Assembly (NCBI GenBank): GCA_017554235.1
Contig: JAFZIV010000046.1
Coordinates: forward strand, 1 to 52,013
From: Selenomonadaceae bacterium
GTDB lineage: Bacteria > Bacillota > Negativicutes > Selenomonadales > Selenomonadaceae
Length of the DNA stretch: 52,013 bases
Reading direction: 5' to 3'
The position numbers and the translations under genes are program-made. The notes under the pieces are model-generated. The model searched no databases and was not told the DNA's origin. It saw only the letters and a program-made list of their open reading frames with translations. This document shows, piece after piece, positions 41,222 to 49,900 of the stretch; the first letter of the stretch is position 1, and the number at the start of each line of letters is the position of its first letter.

Positions 41222-41248
41222 AAATTTTCACCCCTAACTGCACATTGG

Positions 41249-42187
41249 TTAAAACTTTCCGGCTTTAATATTTCTAATCAATTTGTCGACAACGAGCAAA
41301 ACAAAATCTTGCGACACATTACCCGCATCCGCATAATGATTCGACGACAAAATTATATTATCTGAAATTGCGCGAATACCTATAAACGGCACGCCCGAAC
41401 TTTTGCAAATCTGCGCGGCAGCTGAAGTTTCCATTTCTTCAGCAACAGAGCCGTATTTTTTATGAAGATATTTATAATGATCAATGCCGTTAAGCCACGC
41501 ATCGGAGCTTGTAATTGTACCCTTCAACGTAGAAAAATCTTTGTTGGCGGCAGCAACTTCAACTGCAATTTTTAAAAGCTTCGAGTCCGAAAAATATTCT
41601 TGATAAAGCTTGAAAGTTTTTTCGTCTTTGTCATAAGCAAAAGTGCCGCGCATTTCCTGCGGAACAATTTTAACGCCCGCGCCTTCGGGTGTGTTTTCGG
41701 TGATATAAGCACTGTTGTTTACGTATTTGTCGCCGATAATAACCGAAAGAATTTGCGCTTCCGCAACGTGTCCGCCTGCAGTTCCCTGATTTATTACGGC
41801 AACGGGTTTGAAATGCTCAATGGCAAGCGCAGTTGATACCGCCGCATTTTCCATTCCCTGTTCGGTACGCGCAATGACTACGGGATAATTTTTATAAGTT
41901 CCCGCAATGTAGACGTAATTCAAAATTTTGTAGACGACGGGATTTTTCAGTGCGTAAACAAATTTTTCAATCTCGATATTCATTGCGCCTTCAATCAAAA
42001 TCGGACGTTGCTTGCTTTTATAAGCCTCTGTTTTATGCGGCAGGGAATTTAAATAATTGTCCAATTCGCCTTCAAAATTTTGTGATATTGCGTCCGTTGT
42101 TGAGATTGAATTTTCGGCATTTGCGACATTACAAGTCACAAAAAATATTACTGCAACCAACACCGCAAATTTTTTGAAAGTATTCAT
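41249..42187 (-). CDS. Exported MTA/SAH nucleosidase-like protein, copy 2
   Basis: The 312-residue protein has a Sec signal MNTFKKFAVLVAVIFFVTCN ending VANA, followed by a phosphorylase-superfamily domain. Family residues are visible: IEGAMNIEIEKFV (acid equivalent to Glu12 of E. coli Pfs), NQGTAGGHV, EEMETSAAAQICKSSGVPFI (ribose-binding Met-Glu) and IRAISDN with the catalytic Asp. E. coli Pfs is cytoplasmic and about 230 residues long, so the export signal and insertions (for example KYVNNSAYITENT) set this group apart. Likely role: hydrolysis of nucleosides or methylthioadenosine in the periplasm. ATG follows GGGGAAAATTT. Confidence 0.85.
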   Translation of the reverse strand: MNTFKKFAVLVAVIFFVTCNVANAENSISTTDAISQNFEGELDNYLNSLPHKTEAYKSKQRPILIEGAMNIEIEKFVYALKNPVVYKILNYVYIAGTYKNYPVVIARTEQGMENAAVSTALAIEHFKPVAVINQGTAGGHVAEAQILSVIIGDKYVNNSAYITENTPEGAGVKIVPQEMRGTFAYDKDEKTFKLYQEYFSDSKLLKIAVEVAAANKDFSTLKGTITSSDAWLNGIDHYKYLHKKYGSVAEEMETSAAAQICKSSGVPFIGIRAISDNIILSSNHYADAGNVSQDFVLLVVDKLIRNIKAGKF

Positions 42188-42214
42188 AAATTTTCCCCAC
42201 TAATTACACATTGG

Positions 42215-43141
42215 TTAAAACTTTCCGGCTTTAATATTTCTAATCAACCTTTCCGCGACAAGTAAAGAAAAATCCTGACACGGAAGAGCCGTTGCCAAAT
42301 CAAATTGTTCACCGAGTGGGGTATTATCTGAAATTATGCGAATACCTATGAAAGGCAACTCCGCATTTTGGCAAATCTGCGCGACGGCATTTGTTTCCAT
42401 TTCTTCAGCGTCAACGCCGTAATTGTCCCGTAAAAAATTTATGTGGTCAATGGAGTTATTCCAACCGTTAGCACTGCCGATTGTCCCAAAACTTACATTC
42501 CAATTTGGATTTAACGCAGCTGTAGTTTTTGCAATGCGTAAAAGTTTTTCATCAGCTTTAAATTCGTGAAACCTTCTAAATTCAGTATCTTCTTTCTTAT
42601 CTTTGTCGTAAGCGGGAGTCCCGCGCAGAATTTGTTTCGTAATGTCATATTCGCCCGCCGCTTGATATTCTTCTTTGTACATACTGCAATTTATCGAATT
42701 GTTGCCGATGATAATATCATTAACGTGCAGATTCGGAGCATAACCGCCCGCCGTTCCCTGATTGATTACTGCAATGGGATTGAATTGTTTAATGGCAAGC
42801 GCAGTTGATGCCGCCGCATTTTCCATTCCAATCCCTGTGCGCGAAACTACGACCGGATAATTTTTATATGTCCCCGCAACAAAAAGGTAGTGCATATTCC
42901 AATAGACGACAGGATTTTTCAAAGCCTTAATGAGGTTACCAACTTCGGCAGTCATCGCGCCTTGAATCAGAATCGGACGTTGGCGACTCTTATAATCTTT
43001 TTTAGCCGTCGGCAAACTTGCAACGTATCCTTCAACTTGAGGATTAATCTCATCATAAGTTAAAGCCTCGACACTTGCAATGTCGCTTGCAATAAAAAAT
43101 AACGCAACTACTATCATGAAAAAATTTTTTATCAAGCTCAT
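42215..43141 (-). CDS. Exported MTA/SAH nucleosidase-like protein, copy 1
   Basis: The 308-residue protein has a signal peptide (MSLIKNFFMIVVALFFIASD ending VEA) and the same domain as the next two genes. It has IQGAMTAEVGNLIKAL, NQGTAGGYAPNL, EEMETNAVAQICQNAELPFI and IRIISDN with the catalytic Asp present near residue 270. It is the most divergent of the three, with a long insertion (MYKEEYQAAGEYDITKQIL). ATG follows AGGTGACAAT. The three copies lie 27 bases apart and clearly come from tandem duplication. Ligand specificity cannot be read from sequence; nucleoside or thioadenosine salvage outside the cytoplasm is inferred. Confidence 0.85.
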   Translation of the reverse strand: MSLIKNFFMIVVALFFIASDIASVEALTYDEINPQVEGYVASLPTAKKDYKSRQRPILIQGAMTAEVGNLIKALKNPVVYWNMHYLFVAGTYKNYPVVVSRTGIGMENAAASTALAIKQFNPIAVINQGTAGGYAPNLHVNDIIIGNNSINCSMYKEEYQAAGEYDITKQILRGTPAYDKDKKEDTEFRRFHEFKADEKLLRIAKTTAALNPNWNVSFGTIGSANGWNNSIDHINFLRDNYGVDAEEMETNAVAQICQNAELPFIGIRIISDNTPLGEQFDLATALPCQDFSLLVAERLIRNIKAGKF

Positions 43142-43149
43142 ATTGTCAC

Positions 43150-44169
43150 CTAACTTTTGTGTGATAAAAATAATTTGTACAAGCCTGCCGTAACAAAAAG
43201 ATATGAAGTCAACGCAACATTTTCATTAGGCTTAAGAGAAAAAATCTCTTTGGCAAAAAATGCGTAGACTTCCGCCGCCGAAAAATCATTGAACACCATC
43301 AAATTTTGTGCAACTTTTTCAAGCTGATTCGGTACAAAAAAATCCAAGACTGCATAACGATATTGAGGATTGTCTATAAAAAATTTCCGCACTGTCATAA
43401 ATTTATCCAAAACTTTTACGGCTTCAATTAAATTTTTAGCAACCTCTATGCCGTCAGTGCTTCTGCGTGAAAGTGAATTGCTCCTGATTCTATAATGGTA
43501 AAAATTGTCGGGAATGCGCAGATAATTTTTTGCACTGATAACGCATTGAAATGTAAAAATTAAATCTTCGTAGGTCGTCATCGCGGCAAATCTTATGTTA
43601 TTTTTAATTAAAAATTCTCTACGGAAAAGTTTGTTGCAAGCCCACCACAAATATTTTTTCTCTGTAAAATCAATGACGCGCTTACCAATATCGTCTGTTT
43701 CAAGTGTAGGAATTTCGACAAAATTTTCCTGTGTACTTTCGATTAAAGTTTCGCCGTCTTTGAGGATAAAACATTTTTCAACGTGTACAACGTCCGCGTC
43801 AAATTTTTCAGCGTAATTAAAAAGTTTTTCCAGTGCATCCTCATCTAAAAAGTCATCACTATCAACAAAGGTAATATACTTACCCCGCGCAGAAATCAAG
43901 GCTGTATTTCGCGGAATACCGGGATAACCGCTGTTGCGCGGCGTTTTAGTCAAAGTCAATCGCTCGTCAAATTGCGTAAAAAAACTTTTGACGATAGCGG
44001 CGGAATTATCCGTACTGCAATCGTCAACCACAATTACTTCAATATTTTTTAACGTCTGATTCAGCAGACTTTTTAAGCATTCAGCAATAAAATTTTCCGC
44101 GTTATACATTGCCACGATAACTGAAATGTCCGGCGTAAATTTTTTGCTGTTAAGATTTTTTTTAGCCAT
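43150..44169 (-). CDS. Family 2 glycosyltransferase
   Basis: The 339-residue cytoplasmic enzyme has the GT-A fold signature: DISVIVAMYNAENFIAECLK, IEVIVVDDCSTDNSAAI, then YITFVDSDDFLDEDALEK with the D-x-D-type metal/nucleotide-sugar site near residue 101. The WWACNKLFRREFLIKN block follows, as in capsule and teichoic-type sugar transferases. The C-terminal half is helical. It lies six bases after a TerD-family gene with no clear ribosome site, so expression may depend on coupling. No other polysaccharide genes are adjacent. The acceptor is unknown; glycan or surface-protein glycosylation is possible given the giant Thr/Ser-rich proteins in the region. Confidence 0.85.
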   Translation of the reverse strand: MAKKNLNSKKFTPDISVIVAMYNAENFIAECLKSLLNQTLKNIEVIVVDDCSTDNSAAIVKSFFTQFDERLTLTKTPRNSGYPGIPRNTALISARGKYITFVDSDDFLDEDALEKLFNYAEKFDADVVHVEKCFILKDGETLIESTQENFVEIPTLETDDIGKRVIDFTEKKYLWWACNKLFRREFLIKNNIRFAAMTTYEDLIFTFQCVISAKNYLRIPDNFYHYRIRSNSLSRRSTDGIEVAKNLIEAVKVLDKFMTVRKFFIDNPQYRYAVLDFFVPNQLEKVAQNLMVFNDFSAAEVYAFFAKEIFSLKPNENVALTSYLFVTAGLYKLFLSHKS

Positions 44170-44175
44170 AAAAAT

Positions 44176-44775
44176 TTATCTGAAATGTTCGCTAAGTTGA
44201 GTTAAATTGGCATCCTTCGTTCCTGTACCAATAGCGTTAAACTTCCATTCGTCATTACGCCTGTAGACTTCGCCAACAATCATCGAAAGCATACCGTCAT
44301 AATTTTCGCTAAGATTATAGCGGCAAAGTTCCTCGTTAGTTTCATTGTCAACAATGCGAATAAAAGCATTTTTTATCATACCGAAATGATGATTGCGCAC
44401 AAGTGCCTTATAGACGTTGACAACAAAAATAAGCTTGTCGTATTCGGCAGGAACTTTTGTCAAGTCTACAAAAATCTGTTCGTCATCGCCGTCGCCTTCG
44501 CCCGTTAAGTTATCGCCCATATGCTTAACAGCGTTGGTGTAGTGTTCGAGATTGCCAAAATAAACTAAATCGTCATTGTCGACGAATTTTCCCTTCTTGC
44601 AAAGAAAAACGGATGCGTCACAATCAATATCATCTTTACCGTTGAAAAGTCTGCTGAAAAAACCTTGTGGCTGTTCGATTGCGTCCCAGCCAAGCCCAAC
44701 CATCAATTTCATAATTTTTTTGCCGTTCGGTTTAACGAGGCTTACTTTCTGCCCTTTCTGAAGATTTACAGCCAT
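44176..44775 (-). CDS. TerD-family calcium-binding stress protein, copy 2
   Basis: The 199-residue protein begins MAVNLQKGQKVSLVKPNGKK and has the TerD landmarks: MVGLGWDA, DIDCDASVFL, YFGNLEHYTNAVKHMGDNLT then GEGDGDDEQI (acidic Ca2+ site), FGMIKNAFIRIVDNET, and MIVGEVYRRNDEWKFNAIGT. It has an extra FFSRLFNGK insertion compared with copy 1. TerD proteins are linked to tellurite, phage and envelope stress and bind Ca2+. ATG follows AAAGGAG. A terminator separates it from copy 1, yet readthrough is possible. Confidence 0.9.
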   Translation of the reverse strand: MAVNLQKGQKVSLVKPNGKKIMKLMVGLGWDAIEQPQGFFSRLFNGKDDIDCDASVFLCKKGKFVDNDDLVYFGNLEHYTNAVKHMGDNLTGEGDGDDEQIFVDLTKVPAEYDKLIFVVNVYKALVRNHHFGMIKNAFIRIVDNETNEELCRYNLSENYDGMLSMIVGEVYRRNDEWKFNAIGTGTKDANLTQLSEHFR

Positions 44776-44801
44776 CTTTTTTTTCTCCTTTCAAAAAAAT
44801 T

Positions 44802-44828
44802 GGAGTAGGGAAATTGCATCCCTACTCC
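44802..44828 (-). terminator. Terminator between the two TerD genes
   Basis: Perfect 10-bp stem GGAGTAGGGA / TCCCTACTCC followed on the minus strand by AATTTTTTTG. Confidence 0.85.
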
Positions 44829-44858
44829 CCCAAAAAAATTTCTTATTAGAGATTTAGT

Positions 44859-45440
44859 TTAACCTACATTGACACCGAAATTTCTGCCGAGTGCCGCAAG
44901 ACCGCCTTCAAAGCCGGAGCCGATTGCGCTAAATTTCCATTCAGTGCCGTTGCGATAAAGTTCACCGACAACTACTGCCGTCTCAATCGAATAATCTTCA
45001 GTGAGATCATAGCGAATCAATTCTTCACCATTAGCCGCATTGACTACACGAATAAAAGCATTTTCAACCTGTCCAAAGTTTTGGTTACGTTCATTGGCTT
45101 CATAAATGGTAACCGTGAAGTCGATTTTCTGAATATTGGCAGGAATCAACGCAAGATTAATTTTAATTTCTTCATCGTCGCCTTCGCCAGCACCTGTCAA
45201 GTTGTCGCCCATATGTTCGACAGCATTTGATGAATGCTTTTTGTTGCCGTAGAAAATAAAATCAGCGTCTTCGATAACTTTGCCGTCCGCGCCGAGTAAA
45301 AATGCTGACGCATCCAAATCGAAGTCTTTGCCGCCGTCATAGCGTTTTATATCCCAACCAAGACCAATCATAACTTCTTTCAATCCGGGATTAGTTTTCG
45401 TAAGATCAACTTTCTGACCTTTTTTAAGACTTACTGCCAT
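44859..45440 (-). CDS. TerD-family calcium-binding stress protein, copy 1
   Basis: ATG at 45440 follows GGAGGTAAATTTT; a TTG frame to 45455 includes the ribosome site itself and is rejected. The 193-residue protein ([20 protein letters not shown]) closely fits TerD/Ter[42 protein letters not shown] then [44 protein letters not shown]. The conserved Asp residues form two Ca2+ sites in the family. The promoter is at 45488-45516. Confidence 0.93.
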   Translation of the reverse strand: MAVSLKKGQKVDLTKTNPGLKEVMIGLGWDIKRYDGGKDFDLDASAFLLGADGKVIEDADFIFYGNKKHSSNAVEHMGDNLTGAGEGDDEEIKINLALIPANIQKIDFTVTIYEANERNQNFGQVENAFIRVVNAANGEELIRYDLTEDYSIETAVVVGELYRNGTEWKFSAIGSGFEGGLAALGRNFGVNVG

Positions 45441-45487
45441 AAAATTTACCTCCAAAAAAATTTGTTATCTTTTTTTAAAGCATACAT

Positions 45488-45516
45488 AATCTATCACAAT
45501 TTCCATTTATTTGCAA
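45488..45516 (-). promoter_or_regulatory. Promoter of the TerD gene
   Basis: TTGCAA-17-TAGATT on the minus strand. It is back to back with the SGNH hydrolase promoter 55 bases away. Confidence 0.5.
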
Positions 45517-45569
45517 GCTTTTAATTCAGTTTTAATATTTCGGAAGTCATCACTTTTTCCCAAAATGAC

Positions 45570-45598
45570 TTGCAAAAATCTCTTTCCTTCGATACAAT
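45570..45598 (+). promoter_or_regulatory. Promoter of the SGNH hydrolase gene
   Basis: TTGCAA-17-TACAAT. The transcript would start near 45605, which excludes the longer frame starting at 45570 and supports the ATG at 45618. Confidence 0.65.
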
Positions 45599-45617
45599 AT
45601 TTTATGAGGTGAAGGCT

Positions 45618-46901
45618 ATGCTTAAATTCCTGCCGATAATCTTGGCAATTATTTTATCGCTCTCGAATATTCAATTTCAAAAAGAAAATTCCTTTCAAGT
45701 TAGTTCTGCGACTAGTGAAGAGGAAAATAAAAATCTCACTACGGAAAATATTGCGCCCGTGCTTGAATCGCAGACAAATAAAAGTTTCAATTCTAAGAAC
45801 ACTATACGCTTGACTTGGAATCCTGTTCCCTACGCCGTCAGATACCGAGTGACATATGGCAACAAAGTTGTAGTCACTCCGACGATTGGCGTTGAAGTTG
45901 TAGTGAAAGGGACAGACGAAGTTTTTAAGATAACCGCGTTGGATTTTGATCACCAAGTTGCCGCTGAAGATGTGCCTATTGTTTCAACAGAAATTAATCC
46001 TAAAGCACCGCGCACTACCAGCGAATTTGACAAGATGAGTTATCCACCGCTTTATTTGGTTTATTCGTGGATACCGTCAAAAAATGCAGATCATTACGAA
46101 ATACGTTTATGTAAAGATGGTCAGGTTGTACGTAACTTTGTAACTGATTTTGATTCGGACGAAGAGATTAGCTTTGATTTTTATGATGACGATCCTGTAA
46201 TTGAGGACGGAAATTATTATTGGCAAGTTCGCGCTTGCTCGTCAGATGATTCTACCATTACTGATTGGTCAGAGATAAATCCCGGCAATAGTTTCACAAT
46301 AAGCAAGCCCGCGCAGTTTTGTTCACTTGGAGACAGCATAACTCATGGTGGTGCGGTTACAGTTCCGCCTTCACAAACTTTTTGTAATTGGCAAACTTAC
46401 TGCACTTTTCCCGTAAAAAATTTAGGACATAGCGGCGACACTACAGAACAAATTTTAGACAGATTTGACGATGACGTTTTGCCATTCAAGCCGGAAATTT
46501 TATTTATTATGGCTGGCGTTAATGATTTTCGATTAGGAATTGTCAGCAATTACAGCATAAAAAATTTGGAGGCGATTCGTGATAAATGTATTGAAAACGG
46601 AATTACGCCGGTATTTATTACGCCGACGCCGATTAATTCTGCGCGAATTTTCAAGACAAAATTTGTAGAAGTGCCGCCCAATGATTGGCGTTTTCAGCGA
46701 AATGAAATTTGCGAATGGGTACGTCAACAACAATATTTTATTGACATTTCGGCAGAGATGACGGACGACGAAGGAAATTTGAAAGCCTACTTAACGACGG
46801 ACGGATTGCATCCCGATTCGGAAGGTAAACAAATTATTGGTAAAGCCGTTGAAAAATGGATTTCAGATTACGCCAACGCCAATTCTACGCAAGAAAATTA
46901 A
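45618..46901 (+). CDS. Exported SGNH/GDSL-type hydrolase with beta-sandwich N-terminus
   Basis: The 427-residue protein starts at ATG 45618, six bases after GAGGTG. MLKFLPIILAIILSLSNIQF is a signal or anchor segment. A low-complexity stretch (residues 25-60) and two fibronectin-III-like modules follow (TIRLTWNPVPYAVRYRVTYG; LVYSWIPSKNADHYEIRLCK). The catalytic domain has CSLGDSITHGG near 237 (nucleophile Ser), GHSGDTTEQIL, MAGVNDFRLG near 300 (GxND block) and TTDGLHPDSEG near 395 (Asp-His). SGNH enzymes remove acyl or acetyl groups from lipids or carbohydrates. The FN3-like modules suggest action at a surface polymer. It is the only conventional plus-strand gene here and converges on the RTX gene. 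Confidence 0.87.
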   Translation: MLKFLPIILAIILSLSNIQFQKENSFQVSSATSEEENKNLTTENIAPVLESQTNKSFNSKNTIRLTWNPVPYAVRYRVTYGNKVVVTPTIGVEVVVKGTDEVFKITALDFDHQVAAEDVPIVSTEINPKAPRTTSEFDKMSYPPLYLVYSWIPSKNADHYEIRLCKDGQVVRNFVTDFDSDEEISFDFYDDDPVIEDGNYYWQVRACSSDDSTITDWSEINPGNSFTISKPAQFCSLGDSITHGGAVTVPPSQTFCNWQTYCTFPVKNLGHSGDTTEQILDRFDDDVLPFKPEILFIMAGVNDFRLGIVSNYSIKNLEAIRDKCIENGITPVFITPTPINSARIFKTKFVEVPPNDWRFQRNEICEWVRQQQYFIDISAEMTDDEGNLKAYLTTDGLHPDSEGKQIIGKAVEKWISDYANANSTQEN

Positions 46902-46926
46902 TTTCGATTTACTTATAAAAAAAGAA

Positions 46927-46945
46927 CCCTCCAATTAACGGAGGG
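46927..46945. terminator. Bidirectional terminator between SGNH hydrolase and RTX gene
   Basis: CCCTCC / GGAGGG stem with an AATTAAC loop. A TTTTTTT run lies on the plus side, and TTCTTTTTTT on the minus side, so both convergent transcripts can end here. Confidence 0.75.
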
Positions 46946-46993
46946 ATTTTTTTGTAGAATATGACGTTAACTTTTAAAAGCAACAGTCAAATT

Positions 46994-49900
46994 TTATTTA
47001 TCGTAAGCCGCTGTAATTGACCATTTATCTTGATTGAATACGTCATCGCTCGTCAAGCTTGTAACTTTGCCGACAGCATAATTTGTATCCTTAATTTCCG
47101 TTACAGAATCAATTTGCACGGTATCCGTTACAAAATTATCATCATACAAAAGTCCACTTATGGCGGATTCTTTGACCGTTATCTTCTTCCCCTTGCCATT
47201 CGTAACTTTTATCGTGCCTTTGTTCGTAGTTATTACCCAATCTTTTCCGCTTGCCTCTTGGCTAGTAATCTCTACATCTTTACCCAGCATTATGGTATCT
47301 TTACCTGCCGTGTAATCTTTTATTAAATCTTCTCCTTCGGAATATACGAAAACGTCATTACCACTGCCACCGTACAAAGTGTCATCACCAGTGCCACTAT
47401 ACAAGGTATCGTTTCCTTTGCCTCCAGTTATCGAATTGCCTATACCATTGCAGAATATTTCGATACCACCTGTCAAAGAAGACGCATTTACCTTCTTTAC
47501 GCTATCTGCACCTTTGTACCTCGTCAAGTCTATCACGTTGCCTGTAAACTTGGTAGTAACCGTCATTTTATCTCTTAACGAGTTCAAAGTTACTCCTACC
47601 GGAATATAGCTTCCAATGTCTATCGTCGATACACTGTCATTTCCAGTCACTACATTAATTACGCTCGTAGCCGCGCCGCCAAGTGTTATGTAGCCACTTC
47701 CTATTTTCAGTATACCATTCTTGCCGCTTGATGCCACACTACTTATACTTCCGCTTGTCAACTTCAATGTATCATTTGACGTAAATCCATAGATAATATC
47801 ATTGCCATCGCCTTCAGCGTACTGATAAACTATAGCGTTCGCATTTCCATAAATCTTGTCGTTACCTTTGCCGCCGGTTATCGTAGTATGTTCAACATCA
47901 CTTCCGAGACTTACTATATCTGCGCCGTCTCCACCGTCAATCAGAAGAGTATTTCCATTAGTGTGTATCGTGTCGTCTCCAGTTCCGCCTATTATTGTTA
48001 CTTCGTCACTGGAATTGTAAATTTTGTCATTACCTGCGCCGAGATCTATCAATGCCGCGCTTCCGCTGTTCGTAACTAAATCATTACCGCCTGCCGCGTA
48101 AATTGTAGCTCCCTTTGTTTCATTCGTGTATTTATCCGCTTTTGCAGTTAAATTTACAGGCTTTAAGGCTTCTGTCAGTGTGATTACTCCGTCTTTGATT
48201 TCAAAAACCTTATTTACGCTGTCTTCTTTTACCTTTACCGTTATGGAACTTGAGCCGACGGCAAAGACCATATCATCGTTACTACTCTTAACCGACTTGC
48301 TAATTGTCCCCGACGTTATTTGAATCGAGTCATCGCCACCGAATCCAATAACTGTGTCATTGCCATCGCCTGACGTATACTGAATCAGATTACTGTTGCC
48401 GTTCGTATAAATAGTGTCGTTGCCTGTGCCGCCAATAAGCGTATTGTTCGCAGAACTCGCACTTAAGCTAATTATATCAGCACCTGCGCCAACGTCTAAC
48501 AATGCAACACTTCCGCTGTTTGTAATAGTATCGTTTCCACCAACCGCATAAATTGTCGCGCCGTTTGTTTCATTAGTGTAATTATCACCTTTAGAAGTCA
48601 ACGTTGACTGTGACAGACTTTCTGTAAGTGTGATTAAATTATCCTTGATTTCAAAAGATTTATCTGCACCGTCTTTTACGGTTATGGAACTCTTACCTAC
48701 GGCAAAGATCATATTCGCGCCGCTCTTTACAGACTTGCTGATTTTGCCCAACGTGATTTGAATTGAGTCATCGCCACTAAATCCAAAAATCGTATCTTTA
48801 CCGTCGTCCGACGCGTATTGAATCAAATTGCTGTTACCATTTGTGTAAATGGCATCGTTACCGGTACCGCCGACTATTGTATTATTTGCAGAATTTGAAC
48901 TTATACTGATTTTATCTGCTCCGGCTCCGCCGTCTATGTAAACATTGCTCGCAGTATTCGTAATTGTGTCATTTCCTGCTACTCCATAAATCGTGGCGGC
49001 ATTATCTTCATTTACGTATGTATCTGCACTTGCAGTCAATGTTACCGATGTCAGATTTTCTTTCAGCGTGATTACATTATCTTTAATCTCGAAAGATTTC
49101 TCCGCGCCGTCTTTAACAGTTATAGAACTTGAACCGACGGCAAAGACCATATTAGCTCCACTCTTAACAGACTTGCTAATTGTCCCCGACGTAATTTGAA
49201 TCGAATCATCGCCGCTAAATCCTACGATAACGTCTTTGTCATCGCTCGACGAATATTGAATCAGATTGCCGTTTCCATTAGTGTAAATTGTATCGTTACC
49301 TGCGCCGCCAACAATTGTTACATTTTCGGCTTTACTTCCCAACGAAATTTTATCCGCTCCTGCGCCGCCGTCTATGTACGCATTGCTTGCGGTATTCGTA
49401 ATAGTATCCTTTCCGTCAACCGCGTAAATCCTGGCACCATTATCTTCATTGACATATTCATCTGCACTTGTGGTCAATGTCACCGACGTCAGACTTTCTT
49501 TCAGCGTGATTACATTATCTTTAATATCAAGGGACTTATCCGCACCGTCTTTTATTGTGATAACATTGGACGTTCCGGAACCGACTGTTACAAGTAAATT
49601 CGCGCCGCTCTTAACTGACTTGCTTACACTGCCTGACGTAATTTGAATCGAATCACCGCCGCTGAATCCAAAAATGGTATCTTTGCCGTCGCCCGACGCA
49701 TACTGAATCAGATTGCCTTTGCCGTTAGTATAAATAGCATCGTTGTCCGTACCACCAATTATTGTTGCATTTTCGGCTTTACTGCCAAGTGAAATTTTAT
49801 CAGTTCCTGCGCCGCCGTCTGCCAATACGTTACTTCCACTCGCCGTTATGGTATCGTTACCTGCGTCGCCTCTTATTGTCGTTTCATCGCCACTATCATA

